From the NCBI GenBank assembly GCA_019416455.1, contig DXXG01000025.1, forward strand, positions 1 to 64,000: 64,000 bases of DNA. Reading direction: 5' to 3'. Positions 17,447-24,181 of this stretch are shown here, piece by piece; position 1 is the first letter of the stretch, and each line of letters begins with the position of its first letter. The translations under genes and the position numbers were made by a program. The stretch comes from Clostridiales bacterium. GTDB taxonomy: Bacteria; Bacillota; Clostridia; Oscillospirales; Acutalibacteraceae. Below the pieces are notes generated by a model. It saw nothing but the letters and a program-made list of their open reading frames with translations. It had not been told where the DNA came from and searched no databases.

Positions 17447-18085
17447 ATGTATTTATCAAGAGTTTCCTTGGATCCTCACAAGAGAACCACTATGATTGCC
17501 CTGGCAAATCCTCAGCAGTTTCATGGAGCCGTGGAACAGGCATTTCCTGGAGAACGCCGTCGCCGGTTGTGGCGACTGGACCCACTGGGAGAAAAACTGT
17601 ATTTGATGATTCTCAGCGAGGATGTGCCAGATTTGTCAGGTATCGAGGATCAGTTCGGGTCAGGGGAACCGGGAGAAACAAAATCATATGATCCCCTGTT
17701 GGAAAGGATTCTACCGGGCAGTGTTTGGCACTTCCGACTGGCAGCCAATCCCACTACCAGTAAAGTGTCTTCTTCAGGCTCTTTGGAAAGGGGCAAAGTA
17801 CAGGCCCATGTCACTCCGGAATTTCAGGAAAAGTGGCTGCAGACACGGGCAGAAAAGCACGGATTCTGCTTGAAAAGCTTACAGGTGACAGGGTCCCGGT
17901 GGCTGCGGTTCCGAAAAGGGCATCATGGAAGGCCAGTCACATTGCTTTCTGTTGTGTATGAGGGCATACTAGAGGTGACAGAGCCGGATCTCTTCCGACA
18001 GGTTCTGAGAGAGGGAATGGGTCGTGGAAAAGCCTATGGGCAAGGCCTTCTATCGGTGATGAAGGGAGGAACCAGCCATGGCTGA
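17447..18085 (+). CDS. cas6e: Cas6e (CasE), pre-crRNA endoribonuclease
   Basis: This 212-residue ferredoxin-like endonuclease cuts within the repeat hairpin and stays bound to the 3' handle. It has the start MYLSRVSLDP, a conserved histidine at QQFHGAVEQAF (position 26, the expected catalytic His) and the glycine-rich loop EGMGRGKAYGQGLL near the C-terminus. The coding frame runs eight bases into cas1. Confidence 0.94.
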   Translation: MYLSRVSLDPHKRTTMIALANPQQFHGAVEQAFPGERRRRLWRLDPLGEKLYLMILSEDVPDLSGIEDQFGSGEPGETKSYDPLLERILPGSVWHFRLAANPTTSKVSSSGSLERGKVQAHVTPEFQEKWLQTRAEKHGFCLKSLQVTGSRWLRFRKGHHGRPVTLLSVVYEGILEVTEPDLFRQVLREGMGRGKAYGQGLLSVMKGGTSHG

Positions 18086-19004
18086 GATCCCTGGTATCAT
18101 TCGTCCAGAGCTTCAGGCGTTGCCACAAGTCAAGGACCGAATGACCTTCCTGTATTTAGAACACTGTACCTTAGGCAGGCAGGATGGAGCGATCACTGTG
18201 ACAGACGAAAAGGGGATTGTGCATATTCCTGCCGCTGCCATCACGGTATTACTTCTAGGACCTGGCACTCGTGTGACCCACCGTGCTATGGAACTTATGG
18301 GTGATACAGGTGTTGGTGTAGTATGGGTGGGAGAGCATGGAGTGAGGTATTACGCCCACGGTCGTCCTCTTACTACCAGAGCAGGATTACTCCAGCGCCA
18401 GGCTGAATTAGTGAGCAACACAAGAAAACATTTAAGCGTAGTGCGAAAGATGTACCAGCTGCGGTTCCCAGATGAGGATGTTACTGGGCTAACGATGCAG
18501 CAGCTGCGAGGCCGAGAGGGAAGTCGAGTACGCAGAGCCTATCGGGCAGCTTCTCAAAAGACAGGTGTCCCTTGGAATGGGCGGGAGTATCAGCCGGAGG
18601 ATTTTTCCGCCAGTGACAAAGTAAACCAAGCCCTATCTGCCGGCCATGCCTGCCTCTACGGGTTGGCCTATGCTGTCATTGTTTCTCTAGGTTGTTCCCC
18701 CGGGCTTGGGTTCGTCCATGTGGGGCATGAACGCTCGTTTGTCTACGATATTGCGGATCTTTATAAAGCGGAAATCACAATCCCCATTGCTTTTGAGGTT
18801 GCGGCAGAAGATCCAGAAGATCTACCTTCTGTTGTCAGACGGAGAGTTCGGGACGTGATGGTATCTCAGCATATTTTAGAGCGTATGGTCCATGATATTC
18901 GCTTCTTACTGCTCCCGGAAGAGGAGAGGGACACCACTGAAGATGCTGTCTATCTTTGGGACAACCAACGAGGAACCGTAGAAAATGGAATCAACTATTC
19001 TTAA
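18078..19004 (+). CDS. cas1: Cas1, type I-E integrase
   Basis: This 308-residue protein integrates new spacers as a Cas1-Cas2 complex. It shows the Cas1e N-terminal beta domain and a helical C-terminal domain. The latter holds a metal-site glutamate (near REGSRVRRAY), the histidine of GFVHVGHERSFVYDIADLYK and following aspartates. Its start overlaps cas6e by 8 nt and it is followed directly by cas2. All expected active-site positions are present, so adaptation should be competent if Cas2 is made. Confidence 0.95.
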   Translation: MAEIPGIIRPELQALPQVKDRMTFLYLEHCTLGRQDGAITVTDEKGIVHIPAAAITVLLLGPGTRVTHRAMELMGDTGVGVVWVGEHGVRYYAHGRPLTTRAGLLQRQAELVSNTRKHLSVVRKMYQLRFPDEDVTGLTMQQLRGREGSRVRRAYRAASQKTGVPWNGREYQPEDFSASDKVNQALSAGHACLYGLAYAVIVSLGCSPGLGFVHVGHERSFVYDIADLYKAEITIPIAFEVAAEDPEDLPSVVRRRVRDVMVSQHILERMVHDIRFLLLPEEERDTTEDAVYLWDNQRGTVENGINYS

Positions 19005-19025
19005 AGAAAAGGAGGGGAACACACT

Positions 19026-19910
19026 ATCGTTGTTATTACAATGACAGATTGCCCTCCCAAACTGCGAGGAGATCTGTCCAAATGGCTGCAAGAGGTGAAT
19101 ACCGGTGTGTATGTGGGCAACGTCAATTCACGGGTAAGGGAAGCAATTTGGGAGAGAGTCTGCGAGAATCTGAAAAATGGTCGTGCTACCATGGTTTTCT
19201 CTGCGAACAATGAGCAGCGAATGGATTTTCGAGTGCACAACACCTCTTGGGAACCAGTGGATTATGAAGGTATCCAGCTGATTCGCCGTCCACTTCCTTC
19301 TTCTTCAGTGGGTGAAGAAACGTTAAAACCAGGTTTTAGTAAAGCCGCAAAACACCAGATGGTAAACCGTAAACGCCGAGCTTCCGAAAAGGGGGAGCAA
19401 TCCTTTGTGATCATTGACCTGGAAACAACAGGGCTCTCTCCCGTACAAGATAAGATTTTGGAGTTCGGTGCTATTCGGGTAAGAGAAAACCAAAAGATAG
19501 ATATGTTTTCCAGGTTGATTCGCCAAGAGAAGGGTGTTCCCCAAATGATCACAGCACTTACCGGCATTAACAATGCTTTGGTGGAGCAGGAAGGACAACC
19601 TTTGGAAGAGGTATTAACAGACTTTTTGGAATTTGTGGGTGAGAATCCAATTGTTGGGTATAACCTGACTTTTGATATGAGATTTGTACAAGAAGCATGT
19701 CGAACCTGTGGAATTCATCCTCCTACAAATCACTGTGTAGACTTGTTGAACCTGGCTCGAAGGAAAGTGTTTGATGTTCCAGACTTTAAGTTAACCACAC
19801 TGGCAACTCGGTTTTCACTGGATGTTTCAGTTCCTCATAGAGCATTGAACGATTGTCAAATTCTTTTTTCTCTCTATGAGAAACTAAATGAAAATGAATC
19901 TTTCACCTGA
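19026..19910 (+). CDS. cas2: Cas2e fused to a DnaQ-like DEDDh exonuclease
   Basis: Numbered from ATG 19041, the Cas2e fold covers residues 1-95 (CPPKLRGDLSKWLQEVNTGV, MVFSANNEQ, EPVDYEGIQLIRRP). A linker follows, then a DEDDh exonuclease (about 120-285) with D126/E128 (IDLETTG), D212 (NLTFDMRF), H266 and D271 (HRALND). Cas2-DnaQ fusions are known in type I-E systems, where the exonuclease trims prespacers. The oddity is that the Cas2 first strand, IVVITM, is encoded upstream of the first ATG. No ATG, GTG or TTG precedes it in frame. AGGAGGGG (19010-19017) is spaced for ATC 19026, so I start there with reservations. Confidence 0.85.
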   Translation: MVVITMTDCPPKLRGDLSKWLQEVNTGVYVGNVNSRVREAIWERVCENLKNGRATMVFSANNEQRMDFRVHNTSWEPVDYEGIQLIRRPLPSSSVGEETLKPGFSKAAKHQMVNRKRRASEKGEQSFVIIDLETTGLSPVQDKILEFGAIRVRENQKIDMFSRLIRQEKGVPQMITALTGINNALVEQEGQPLEEVLTDFLEFVGENPIVGYNLTFDMRFVQEACRTCGIHPPTNHCVDLLNLARRKVFDVPDFKLTTLATRFSLDVSVPHRALNDCQILFSLYEKLNENESFT

Positions 19911-19942
19911 AAATAATGGCTTAAAATGGGGATCCGTTTAGT

Positions 19943-20214
19943 CTTTTCCCCGCATGCGCGGGGGTGATCCCCATTGGGAATGCTGTTCTTTGCAAAACGA
20001 TTGCTTTTCCCCGCATGCGCGGGGGTGATCCTTGTGCTTTCAGATATCCCGGTTTTCCAAGACACTTTTCCCCGCGCAGGCGGGGATGATCCCAATGGCA
20101 ATCACTATTTCTGGAGTACGTTTTTCTTTTCCCCGCGCAGGCGGGGGTGATCCTTCCACCGGCGCTCCGTTTTCCTGCACAGTAATCTTTTCTCTGCATG
20201 CGCAGGGGCGACTT
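19943..20214 (+). CRISPR. Type I-E CRISPR array, 5 repeats and 4 spacers
   Basis: 28-bp repeats occur at 19943, 20004, 20065, 20126 and 20187, each exactly 61 bp apart, leaving 33-bp spacers. The first two repeats contain TTCCCCGCATGCGCGGGG and the next two the variant TTCCCCGCGCAGGCGGGG. The fifth is degenerate (TTCTCTGCATGCGCAGGGGC) and marks the leader-distal end. The stem-loop and the GTGATCC 3' part match type I-E repeats, with crRNA transcribed in the cas direction. Only 32 bp separate the cas2 stop from repeat 1. Targets of the four spacers are unknown. Confidence 0.97.
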
Positions 20215-20264
20215 TGTTACGTACAGAATGTTTTATGTCAGATTTCTTTCTCAAAAAGCAAACG

Positions 20265-20294
20265 AAAAGCCAGGATCAAACGATCCTGGCTTTT
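20265..20294. terminator. Bidirectional terminator between array and tRNA-Arg
   Basis: AAAAGCCAGGATC and GATCCTGGCTTTT form a perfect 13-bp stem with an AAAC loop. It can end the CRISPR precursor on the plus strand and the tRNA-Arg transcript on the minus strand, whose CCA end is two bases away. Confidence 0.8.
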
Positions 20295-20295
20295 C

Positions 20296-20372
20296 TGGTG
20301 CGCACGACTGGATTCGAACCAGCGGCCTACAGAGTCGGAGTCTGTCACTCTATCCAGCTGAGCTACGTGCGC
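20296..20372 (-). tRNA. tRNA-Arg (anticodon CCG)
   Basis: The minus strand folds as a full cloverleaf: acceptor GCGCACG/CGTGCGC, D arm GCTC/GAGT, anticodon stem ACAGA/TCTGT with loop CTCCGAC, and T arm GCTGG/CCAGT around TTCGAAT. An encoded CCA is at 20296-20298. The anticodon CCG reads CGG arginine codons. It abuts the CRISPR island and is a likely integration target. Confidence 0.95.
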
Positions 20373-20412
20373 GAATATATATGAGAACCGCAGAAGCGGA
20401 AGTCAACCTTTT
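20334..20412 (-). repeat. 79-bp duplication of tRNA-Arg 5' half, copy A
   Basis: This segment covers the tRNA 5' half from the anticodon stem through the 5' end plus 40 bp upstream. It recurs at 20526-20604 with 3 mismatches in 79. Copy A is part of the intact tRNA gene. The duplication is typical of recombinase activity at a tRNA. Confidence 0.85.
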
Positions 20413-20414
20413 GA

Positions 20415-20438
20415 AAAATAGTAGTCAAACAGTAGTCA
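20415..20438 (+). repeat. Direct repeat, right copy (candidate attachment site)
   Basis: This is identical over 24 bp to 259-282, including AGTAGTCAAACAGTAGTCA. It lies between the two copies of the duplicated tRNA-Arg 5' half, exactly where an integration scar would be. Together the two copies bound a 20.1-kb segment with two integrases. Confidence 0.5.
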
Positions 20439-20525
20439 ACGGCAGGATTTTTTCTCTCTGCCGAACCCGCAAAGCCCGATAAATACTGGCTTTTTCGGAA
20501 TGTCTCAACTGAATCGGCCTGAACC

Positions 20526-20604
20526 GTCGGAGTCTGTCACTCTATCCAGCTGAGCTACGAGCGCAAATATATATGAGAACCGCAGAAGCGGTAGTCAACC
20601 TTTT
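20526..20604 (-). pseudogene. Truncated tRNA-Arg (5' half) with upstream region, copy B
   Basis: This repeats the tRNA-Arg 5' half and upstream DNA, but has no 3' half, so it cannot make a tRNA. Its acceptor 5' strand reads GCGCTCG instead of GCGCACG, so it derives from a slightly different allele. It is probably the displaced part of a tRNA-Arg that was overwritten by an incoming element. Confidence 0.8.
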
Positions 20605-20686
20605 TTAAATCTTCCAGAAGTCAGCTCACAGTATAGCTTGACTCTGGTGCGAAAAGAAGAGAATCTTGTCGAAGAGAAAACTTTTC

Positions 20687-21106
20687 TCATTCGCAACGGC
20701 CATTTTCCAACTGCCGCCGTACCCAATCCACGATATCTTCCGCAGTGATGCTTTGAGATGCCCGGAGAAGAGCAATCAGCTTTTTTTCATCGGGGGATAG
20801 TTCTCCAATAGTACTGGGATCCGGGAAAGGCTTTTTGGGGCATCTCTCACGATCCGTCAGAATCACCGGAGCACCGTTTTCCTCTTCCTCTTCAAAGAAG
20901 AACTCAATGGGGGCGCCGCAGATGCGGGCAATCTTCCCCAGTGTTGTTGGATCCGGAGAGGTTTTACCCGTTTCATAATAAGTATACGTGGCACGGTTCA
21001 TGTTCAAAGCATCGGCAATGTTTTGCTGGGAATAGCCCGCCTTTAACCGGGCCTGACGCAAACGGTCCGCCAAAAAACTATTGGTTCCGCCGAAACTTTT
21101 CGCCAT
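20687..21106 (-). CDS. XRE-family regulator with acidic C-terminal region
   Basis: This is a 139-residue protein. The HTH_3 domain spans about 12-70 (LADRLRQARLKAGYSQQNIA, ALNMNRATYTYYETGKTSPD). It is followed by an EEEEE linker and a small helical domain (LSPDEKKLIALLRASQSITA). The ribosome-binding site AGGAG precedes ATG 21106. It lies between the two integrated elements and may belong to the original chromosome. The target operon is unknown. Confidence 0.8.
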   Translation of the reverse strand: MAKSFGGTNSFLADRLRQARLKAGYSQQNIADALNMNRATYTYYETGKTSPDPTTLGKIARICGAPIEFFFEEEEENGAPVILTDRERCPKKPFPDPSTIGELSPDEKKLIALLRASQSITAEDIVDWVRRQLENGRCE

Positions 21107-21346
21107 GAAAAACTCCCATTCTCCTTTTTGTGTACCTGCCTATAAAGCTGAATGAAACATCACCGTTTAGCTTATCCCATTCTCTGGCACACAACCACGA
21201 AAAAAGGAGCACTTTTTCAAGTGCGATATGTATTATATAATAACTTCGACAAAAAAGCTAGCGATTCGACACAATTTGCGATGTATAGTGAAGTATGTTC
21301 ACAAGAGGCTGTTGCGATACGTCGGAAAGTTTTTTCTGTCTCCGCA

Positions 21347-21375
21347 TTGACTTTTTTACTTTCGAGCGCTATAAT
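21347..21375 (+). promoter_or_regulatory. tRNA-Gly promoter
   Basis: TTGACT (21347-21352) and TATAAT (21370-21375) are separated by exactly 17 bp. The predicted start is about 14 bases before the tRNA. This is a near-consensus housekeeping promoter. Confidence 0.85.
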
Positions 21376-21395
21376 ATCTAAGCACTGGAAAATAC

Positions 21396-21469
21396 GCGGG
21401 CGTAGTTCAGTGGTAGAACATCAGCTTCCCAAGCTGAATATGAGGGTTCGATTCCCTTCGCCCGCTCCA
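21396..21469 (+). tRNA. tRNA-Gly (anticodon CCC)
   Basis: Cloverleaf: acceptor GCGGGCG/CGCCCGC, D arm GTTC/GAAC, anticodon stem TCAGC/GCTGA with loop TTCCCAA, T arm AGGGT/CCTTC region with TTCGATT, and an encoded CCA at 21467-21469. The minus-strand integrase that ends 200 bp downstream suggests that this tRNA is the attachment site of the second element. Confidence 0.95.
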
Positions 21470-21498
21470 AATCCCCAGGTTTTCCTGGGGATTTTTTT
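21470..21498 (+). terminator. Terminator of tRNA-Gly
   Basis: AATCCCCAGG and CCTGGGGATT form a 10-bp stem with a TTTT loop, followed by seven T residues. It directly follows the tRNA CCA. Confidence 0.85.
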
Positions 21499-21576
21499 GC
21501 GTTGGCGGAAGCCCGCATTCTACCTGGCTTTTTCATGGGTCTCAAAATTTCTGTTAGTCTCATTTGGACTAATTTC

Positions 21577-21675
21577 AGCTAAGGTTTTTGGGGGTGTTTT
21601 TCTGTTGTTATGTCAACTTTGCCCTCCAAAGCTAAGGTTTTAATCCTTAGCTTTACTCCTTTGAGCTAAGGTTTT
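21577..21675 (+). repeat. AGCTAAGGTTTT repeats, candidate integrase arm sites
   Basis: AGCTAAGGTTTT occurs at 21577, 21630 and 21664, plus an inverted CCTTAGCT at 21645-21652. They fill the gap between tRNA-Gly and the integrase, and the last copy contains the integrase stop codon. Clustered repeats beside int are typical arm-type binding sites of tyrosine recombinases. Confidence 0.5.
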
Positions 21676-23114
21676 ATGATCTCAAGAAGCTGGCTGAGAA
21701 CCTCCGGATGGTCCAAAATTTTCTTGAGTAGCGCTTGAGTATCCTGGGGTACTTCAGTGTTTCCATCTTTTTGAGAGCCTTTTTCCATCTTCTCAGCGAT
21801 GTCAACTTGGTCTTGGTCGTAGGCTCTGGAATAACGGATCACCATATCAGGTTCGGCCCAGCCTCCTGCTCGCATAACCGCCTTCACGTTCCCATTTGAG
21901 ACTTGGAGTTTTTTGGTTGCGCTGGCTGCGCGAACACTGTGAAAAACTACTTTGTCTAATTTGTTTTCCGGAACGCTGGTAAACCTGAATCCATTTTCCC
22001 TCATTTCCACAATGACATCCTTAAACCTCTTGTTGAGCTGCTCTGGCATCATGGGACGCCCATTCGGTTGGCAAACAATAAGCTGATTGTCCTGATAGTC
22101 CCCGCCAAAAACATCCTCTATCATCGTTTCCTGCATTGCTTTCATTTGATTAAGTTTTTCCACCATCAAATGGTTTAAAGCACAGTAACGTTCTGTGGAT
22201 TCTGTTTTTGGTGCTTTTAGAACAAGCTTTGTGCGATTGTACGGGTTCATTGCGGGGAAGGTATAGTAGATCTTCATTTTGGGAAGTTGAAGATTTTTCT
22301 TGTCTATACGAGCAAGCGCTTTGTAGATATGCAGCGTCCTCTCTTCCGAGCTATAGTCTTTCCATTGCAATGCCACGACTTCTCCGCCTCGAGTGGTGCA
22401 GTAATACTGGATGCAAAGAGCAAGATGTAAAGTAAACCGTTCATAGTCCTCGGGTTCGTCTGTGTAATTTAGGATTTTTTCAAACTCCTCAGGAGAAAAT
22501 GCCGGACGTTCCTTTTCTTTGTATTCGGGCAGGTCAGCATCAAGGAACGGATTTTGCTGGATGTATTTCCACCGTTTTGCCTGATTGAAAGCTGTACGAA
22601 GAATCTTGTGTATATCCTGAACTAGCGAAGGTGTGACATACTTCTTCTCCGTTTGAGAACGGCGTGTAGCGCTCCTTGACCCAACTAACTCAACCTTCGT
22701 GACTAAGAAGGTATAAAAATCGTCGATCATTTTGGTCGTGATATCGACGATTTTGTGTTGTCCAAAGTAGGGATAAACGTAGTTGTTCATCAGAGCCTGT
22801 GAGCAGGCATAATACGCCGCTCCCCAATGCTTAGAACCGTACTGAACGATGAATTCATCCATAAACTCCGCAAGTGTAGCGTCGTAGATCGGACCGGTTT
22901 TGCTTGCGTTGGATGCAAACAGTGTGGCTTCAGCAGCAGCCAACTTTCGTTGAGCACGGCGGTGTTCACGCCACTTTTTCTCCTCAGCGTTTTTCTTGGC
23001 GCGCAGTTTTTCCGCCTGTGTCTTTGTAAGACCTGATTTCATAACGGAATGCCTGTCATCGCCTTCATAATAAATGACTGCATATTTACCGTTCCTGGAA
23101 ATAATACTGGCCAT
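21666..23114 (-). CDS. int: Tyrosine recombinase (integrase) of the second element
   Basis: This 482-residue integrase has an N-terminal arm-binding region rich in K/R/E (residues 1-70), a core-binding SAM-like domain (about 80-200) and a catalytic domain. The catalytic arginine is in CTTRGGEVVALQWKDY, then HSVRAASA, GGWAEPD in place of the usual GHS, and the nucleophile tyrosine in YSRAY. The tRNA-proximal orientation is the normal int-attL layout. It is upstream of an excisionase-like gene on the same strand. The family is certain; the att site assignment is an inference. Confidence 0.88.
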   Translation of the reverse strand: MASIISRNGKYAVIYYEGDDRHSVMKSGLTKTQAEKLRAKKNAEEKKWREHRRAQRKLAAAEATLFASNASKTGPIYDATLAEFMDEFIVQYGSKHWGAAYYACSQALMNNYVYPYFGQHKIVDITTKMIDDFYTFLVTKVELVGSRSATRRSQTEKKYVTPSLVQDIHKILRTAFNQAKRWKYIQQNPFLDADLPEYKEKERPAFSPEEFEKILNYTDEPEDYERFTLHLALCIQYYCTTRGGEVVALQWKDYSSEERTLHIYKALARIDKKNLQLPKMKIYYTFPAMNPYNRTKLVLKAPKTESTERYCALNHLMVEKLNQMKAMQETMIEDVFGGDYQDNQLIVCQPNGRPMMPEQLNKRFKDVIVEMRENGFRFTSVPENKLDKVVFHSVRAASATKKLQVSNGNVKAVMRAGGWAEPDMVIRYSRAYDQDQVDIAEKMEKGSQKDGNTEVPQDTQALLKKILDHPEVLSQLLEIIKP

Positions 23115-23179
23115 TACAGATCACCTCCACGTATTAATGCATGGTGACCTGTCAAGTAAATGTGGTTAGTCATATGCTT

Positions 23180-23521
23180 TCATTCCTCCGTATCAAATGC
23201 TTCGGAATCCAGCCATGCGTCAAAAGAGGACTTTGAAACCCGGATACTTCTTCCAACGTGGACGATTTTGAAATATCCCGAGTGACACAGCTCATAAGCT
23301 TTCTTTCTGCTGATATCAAGTATCGACATGATTTCAGCAACTGTGTACGTCCTTTTGTCTGCAGGTGGATTATGGATTGAGTTTACATGTCCGATCGGAA
23401 AAACCTCCTTTCTTTCAATCGGACGACAGAGGAATCCAGCCTTCTGCAATAGCAATTTCATTATAGTACAGCTGAATCCAGTAATCAATCCGAAGGAGCG
23501 TAACCGCTGAAGATTCATCAC
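23180..23521 (-). CDS. Excisionase-like MerR/DNA-binding protein
   Basis: The conserved part is C-terminal: RTYTVAEIMSILDISRKKAY followed by ELCHSGYFKIVHVGRSIRVS, then SSFDAWLD. This is the winged-helix helix_turn_helix_17 (excisionase) fold used by conjugative elements to drive excision. The frame opens at GTG-ATG 23521, giving an unusual 50-residue N-terminal extension. An AAAGGAGG at about 23402 lies before the conserved part, but no standard in-frame start follows it. The true start is therefore unsure. It is adjacent to the integrase, as expected for xis. Confidence 0.7.
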   Translation of the reverse strand: MMNLQRLRSFGLITGFSCTIMKLLLQKAGFLCRPIERKEVFPIGHVNSIHNPPADKRTYTVAEIMSILDISRKKAYELCHSGYFKIVHVGRSIRVSKSSFDAWLDSEAFDTEE

Positions 23522-23800
23522 CTGCTGCCTGTAGCTACCAGGCCATAGAGTGTTTCTCTCCCCGCATGCTGATGCCGGGCCGCCCGATGCTGTGAGGCGT
23601 CCAAGGCGGAAGTACCATTATAGTCGGCTGGGTCATTGCGTCCCGCAGGCGCCCCCGCGATTTGATTGCCTTCTTCAAGGCACCGCTCTCCAGCCGGGGA
23701 TGTGACAGGTTGTTATTGTTTTTTCAAGGTGCTTTGTGAATGCCTTCATATATAAGAACAGTGATATTTCACGATTTCTATCACATAATGATTATTTTTT
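23522..23800 (-). other. GC-rich structured intergenic region, possible small RNA or peptide
   Basis: The interval is GC-rich in AT-rich surroundings. On the minus strand it has TGCCTT/AAGGCA around GAAG and other inverted segments (GGGCGGCCCGG). A 33-codon frame (23636 to 23535, MTQPTIMVLPPWTPHSIGRP at its start) is open but has no clear ribosome-binding site. It could be a leader RNA of the excisionase, a structured RNA, or part of the attachment region. I cannot identify it. Confidence 0.3.
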
Positions 23801-23801
23801 A

Positions 23802-23836
23802 AAAAAACACTGGCAGAGCTCCGCCAGTGTTTTTTC
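23802..23836. terminator. Bidirectional terminator
   Basis: AAAAAACACTGGC and GCCAGTGTTTTTT form a perfect stem around AGAGCTCC. The T and A tracts on either side allow termination on both strands. It separates the small regulators from the excisionase region. Confidence 0.8.
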
Positions 23837-23980
23837 ATCTCCAAATGTAGATCAAAATGGAAGATAAATGGGATTCCTGGAACTATGCAATATCCCCCTA
23901 CACACTCTGTGTGGAGCGGAGGGGGGGACGTTGCCTTCTTTTTATCACACTCCTTCGTTTATGTATGGGCAGAGATCTTT

Positions 23981-24181
23981 TTAATCCATAAACTTGGCAA
24001 ACTTAGGAATTGCTTGGAAAAGTTTCAGAAGAATCTCCTGCCTGAGGTCTTCATCTAATTTTCCATTTACATAGCTGGCGTGGTTGATCATGGGTTTATA
24101 TAAGATCAGAAGTTGTTCAATGGCAGTATGATCTCCCTGTACAGCCTTTTTCAGTACAGCATGAAATTGCAGATCGTTCAT
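23981..24181 (-). CDS. Helix-turn-helix protein of the Tn916 Orf8 type
   Basis: This is a 66-residue protein starting at ATG 24181 with GGAGGAAAAAG upstream. The sequence DLQFHAVLKKAVQGDHTAIE, then LLILYKPMINHASY and DLRQEILLKLFQAI, matches the HTH_16 family. That family, and its sigma-like partner, are found in Tn916-related conjugative elements. Its start overlaps the stop of the upstream sigma-like gene (ATGA), so the two are co-translated. It probably regulates excision or transfer; that role is inferred. Confidence 0.7.
   Translation of the reverse strand: MNDLQFHAVLKKAVQGDHTAIEQLLILYKPMINHASYVNGKLDEDLRQEILLKLFQAIPKFAKFMD

Noticed and set aside
19874..20361. Frames running across the CRISPR repeats on both strands
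   Set aside because: They are translations of the repeats and spacers; the exact 61-bp period shows that this is an array, not coding sequence.
20526..20604. Second tRNA-Arg gene
   Set aside because: Only the 5' half and upstream region are present; without a T arm or 3' acceptor strand it cannot form a tRNA.
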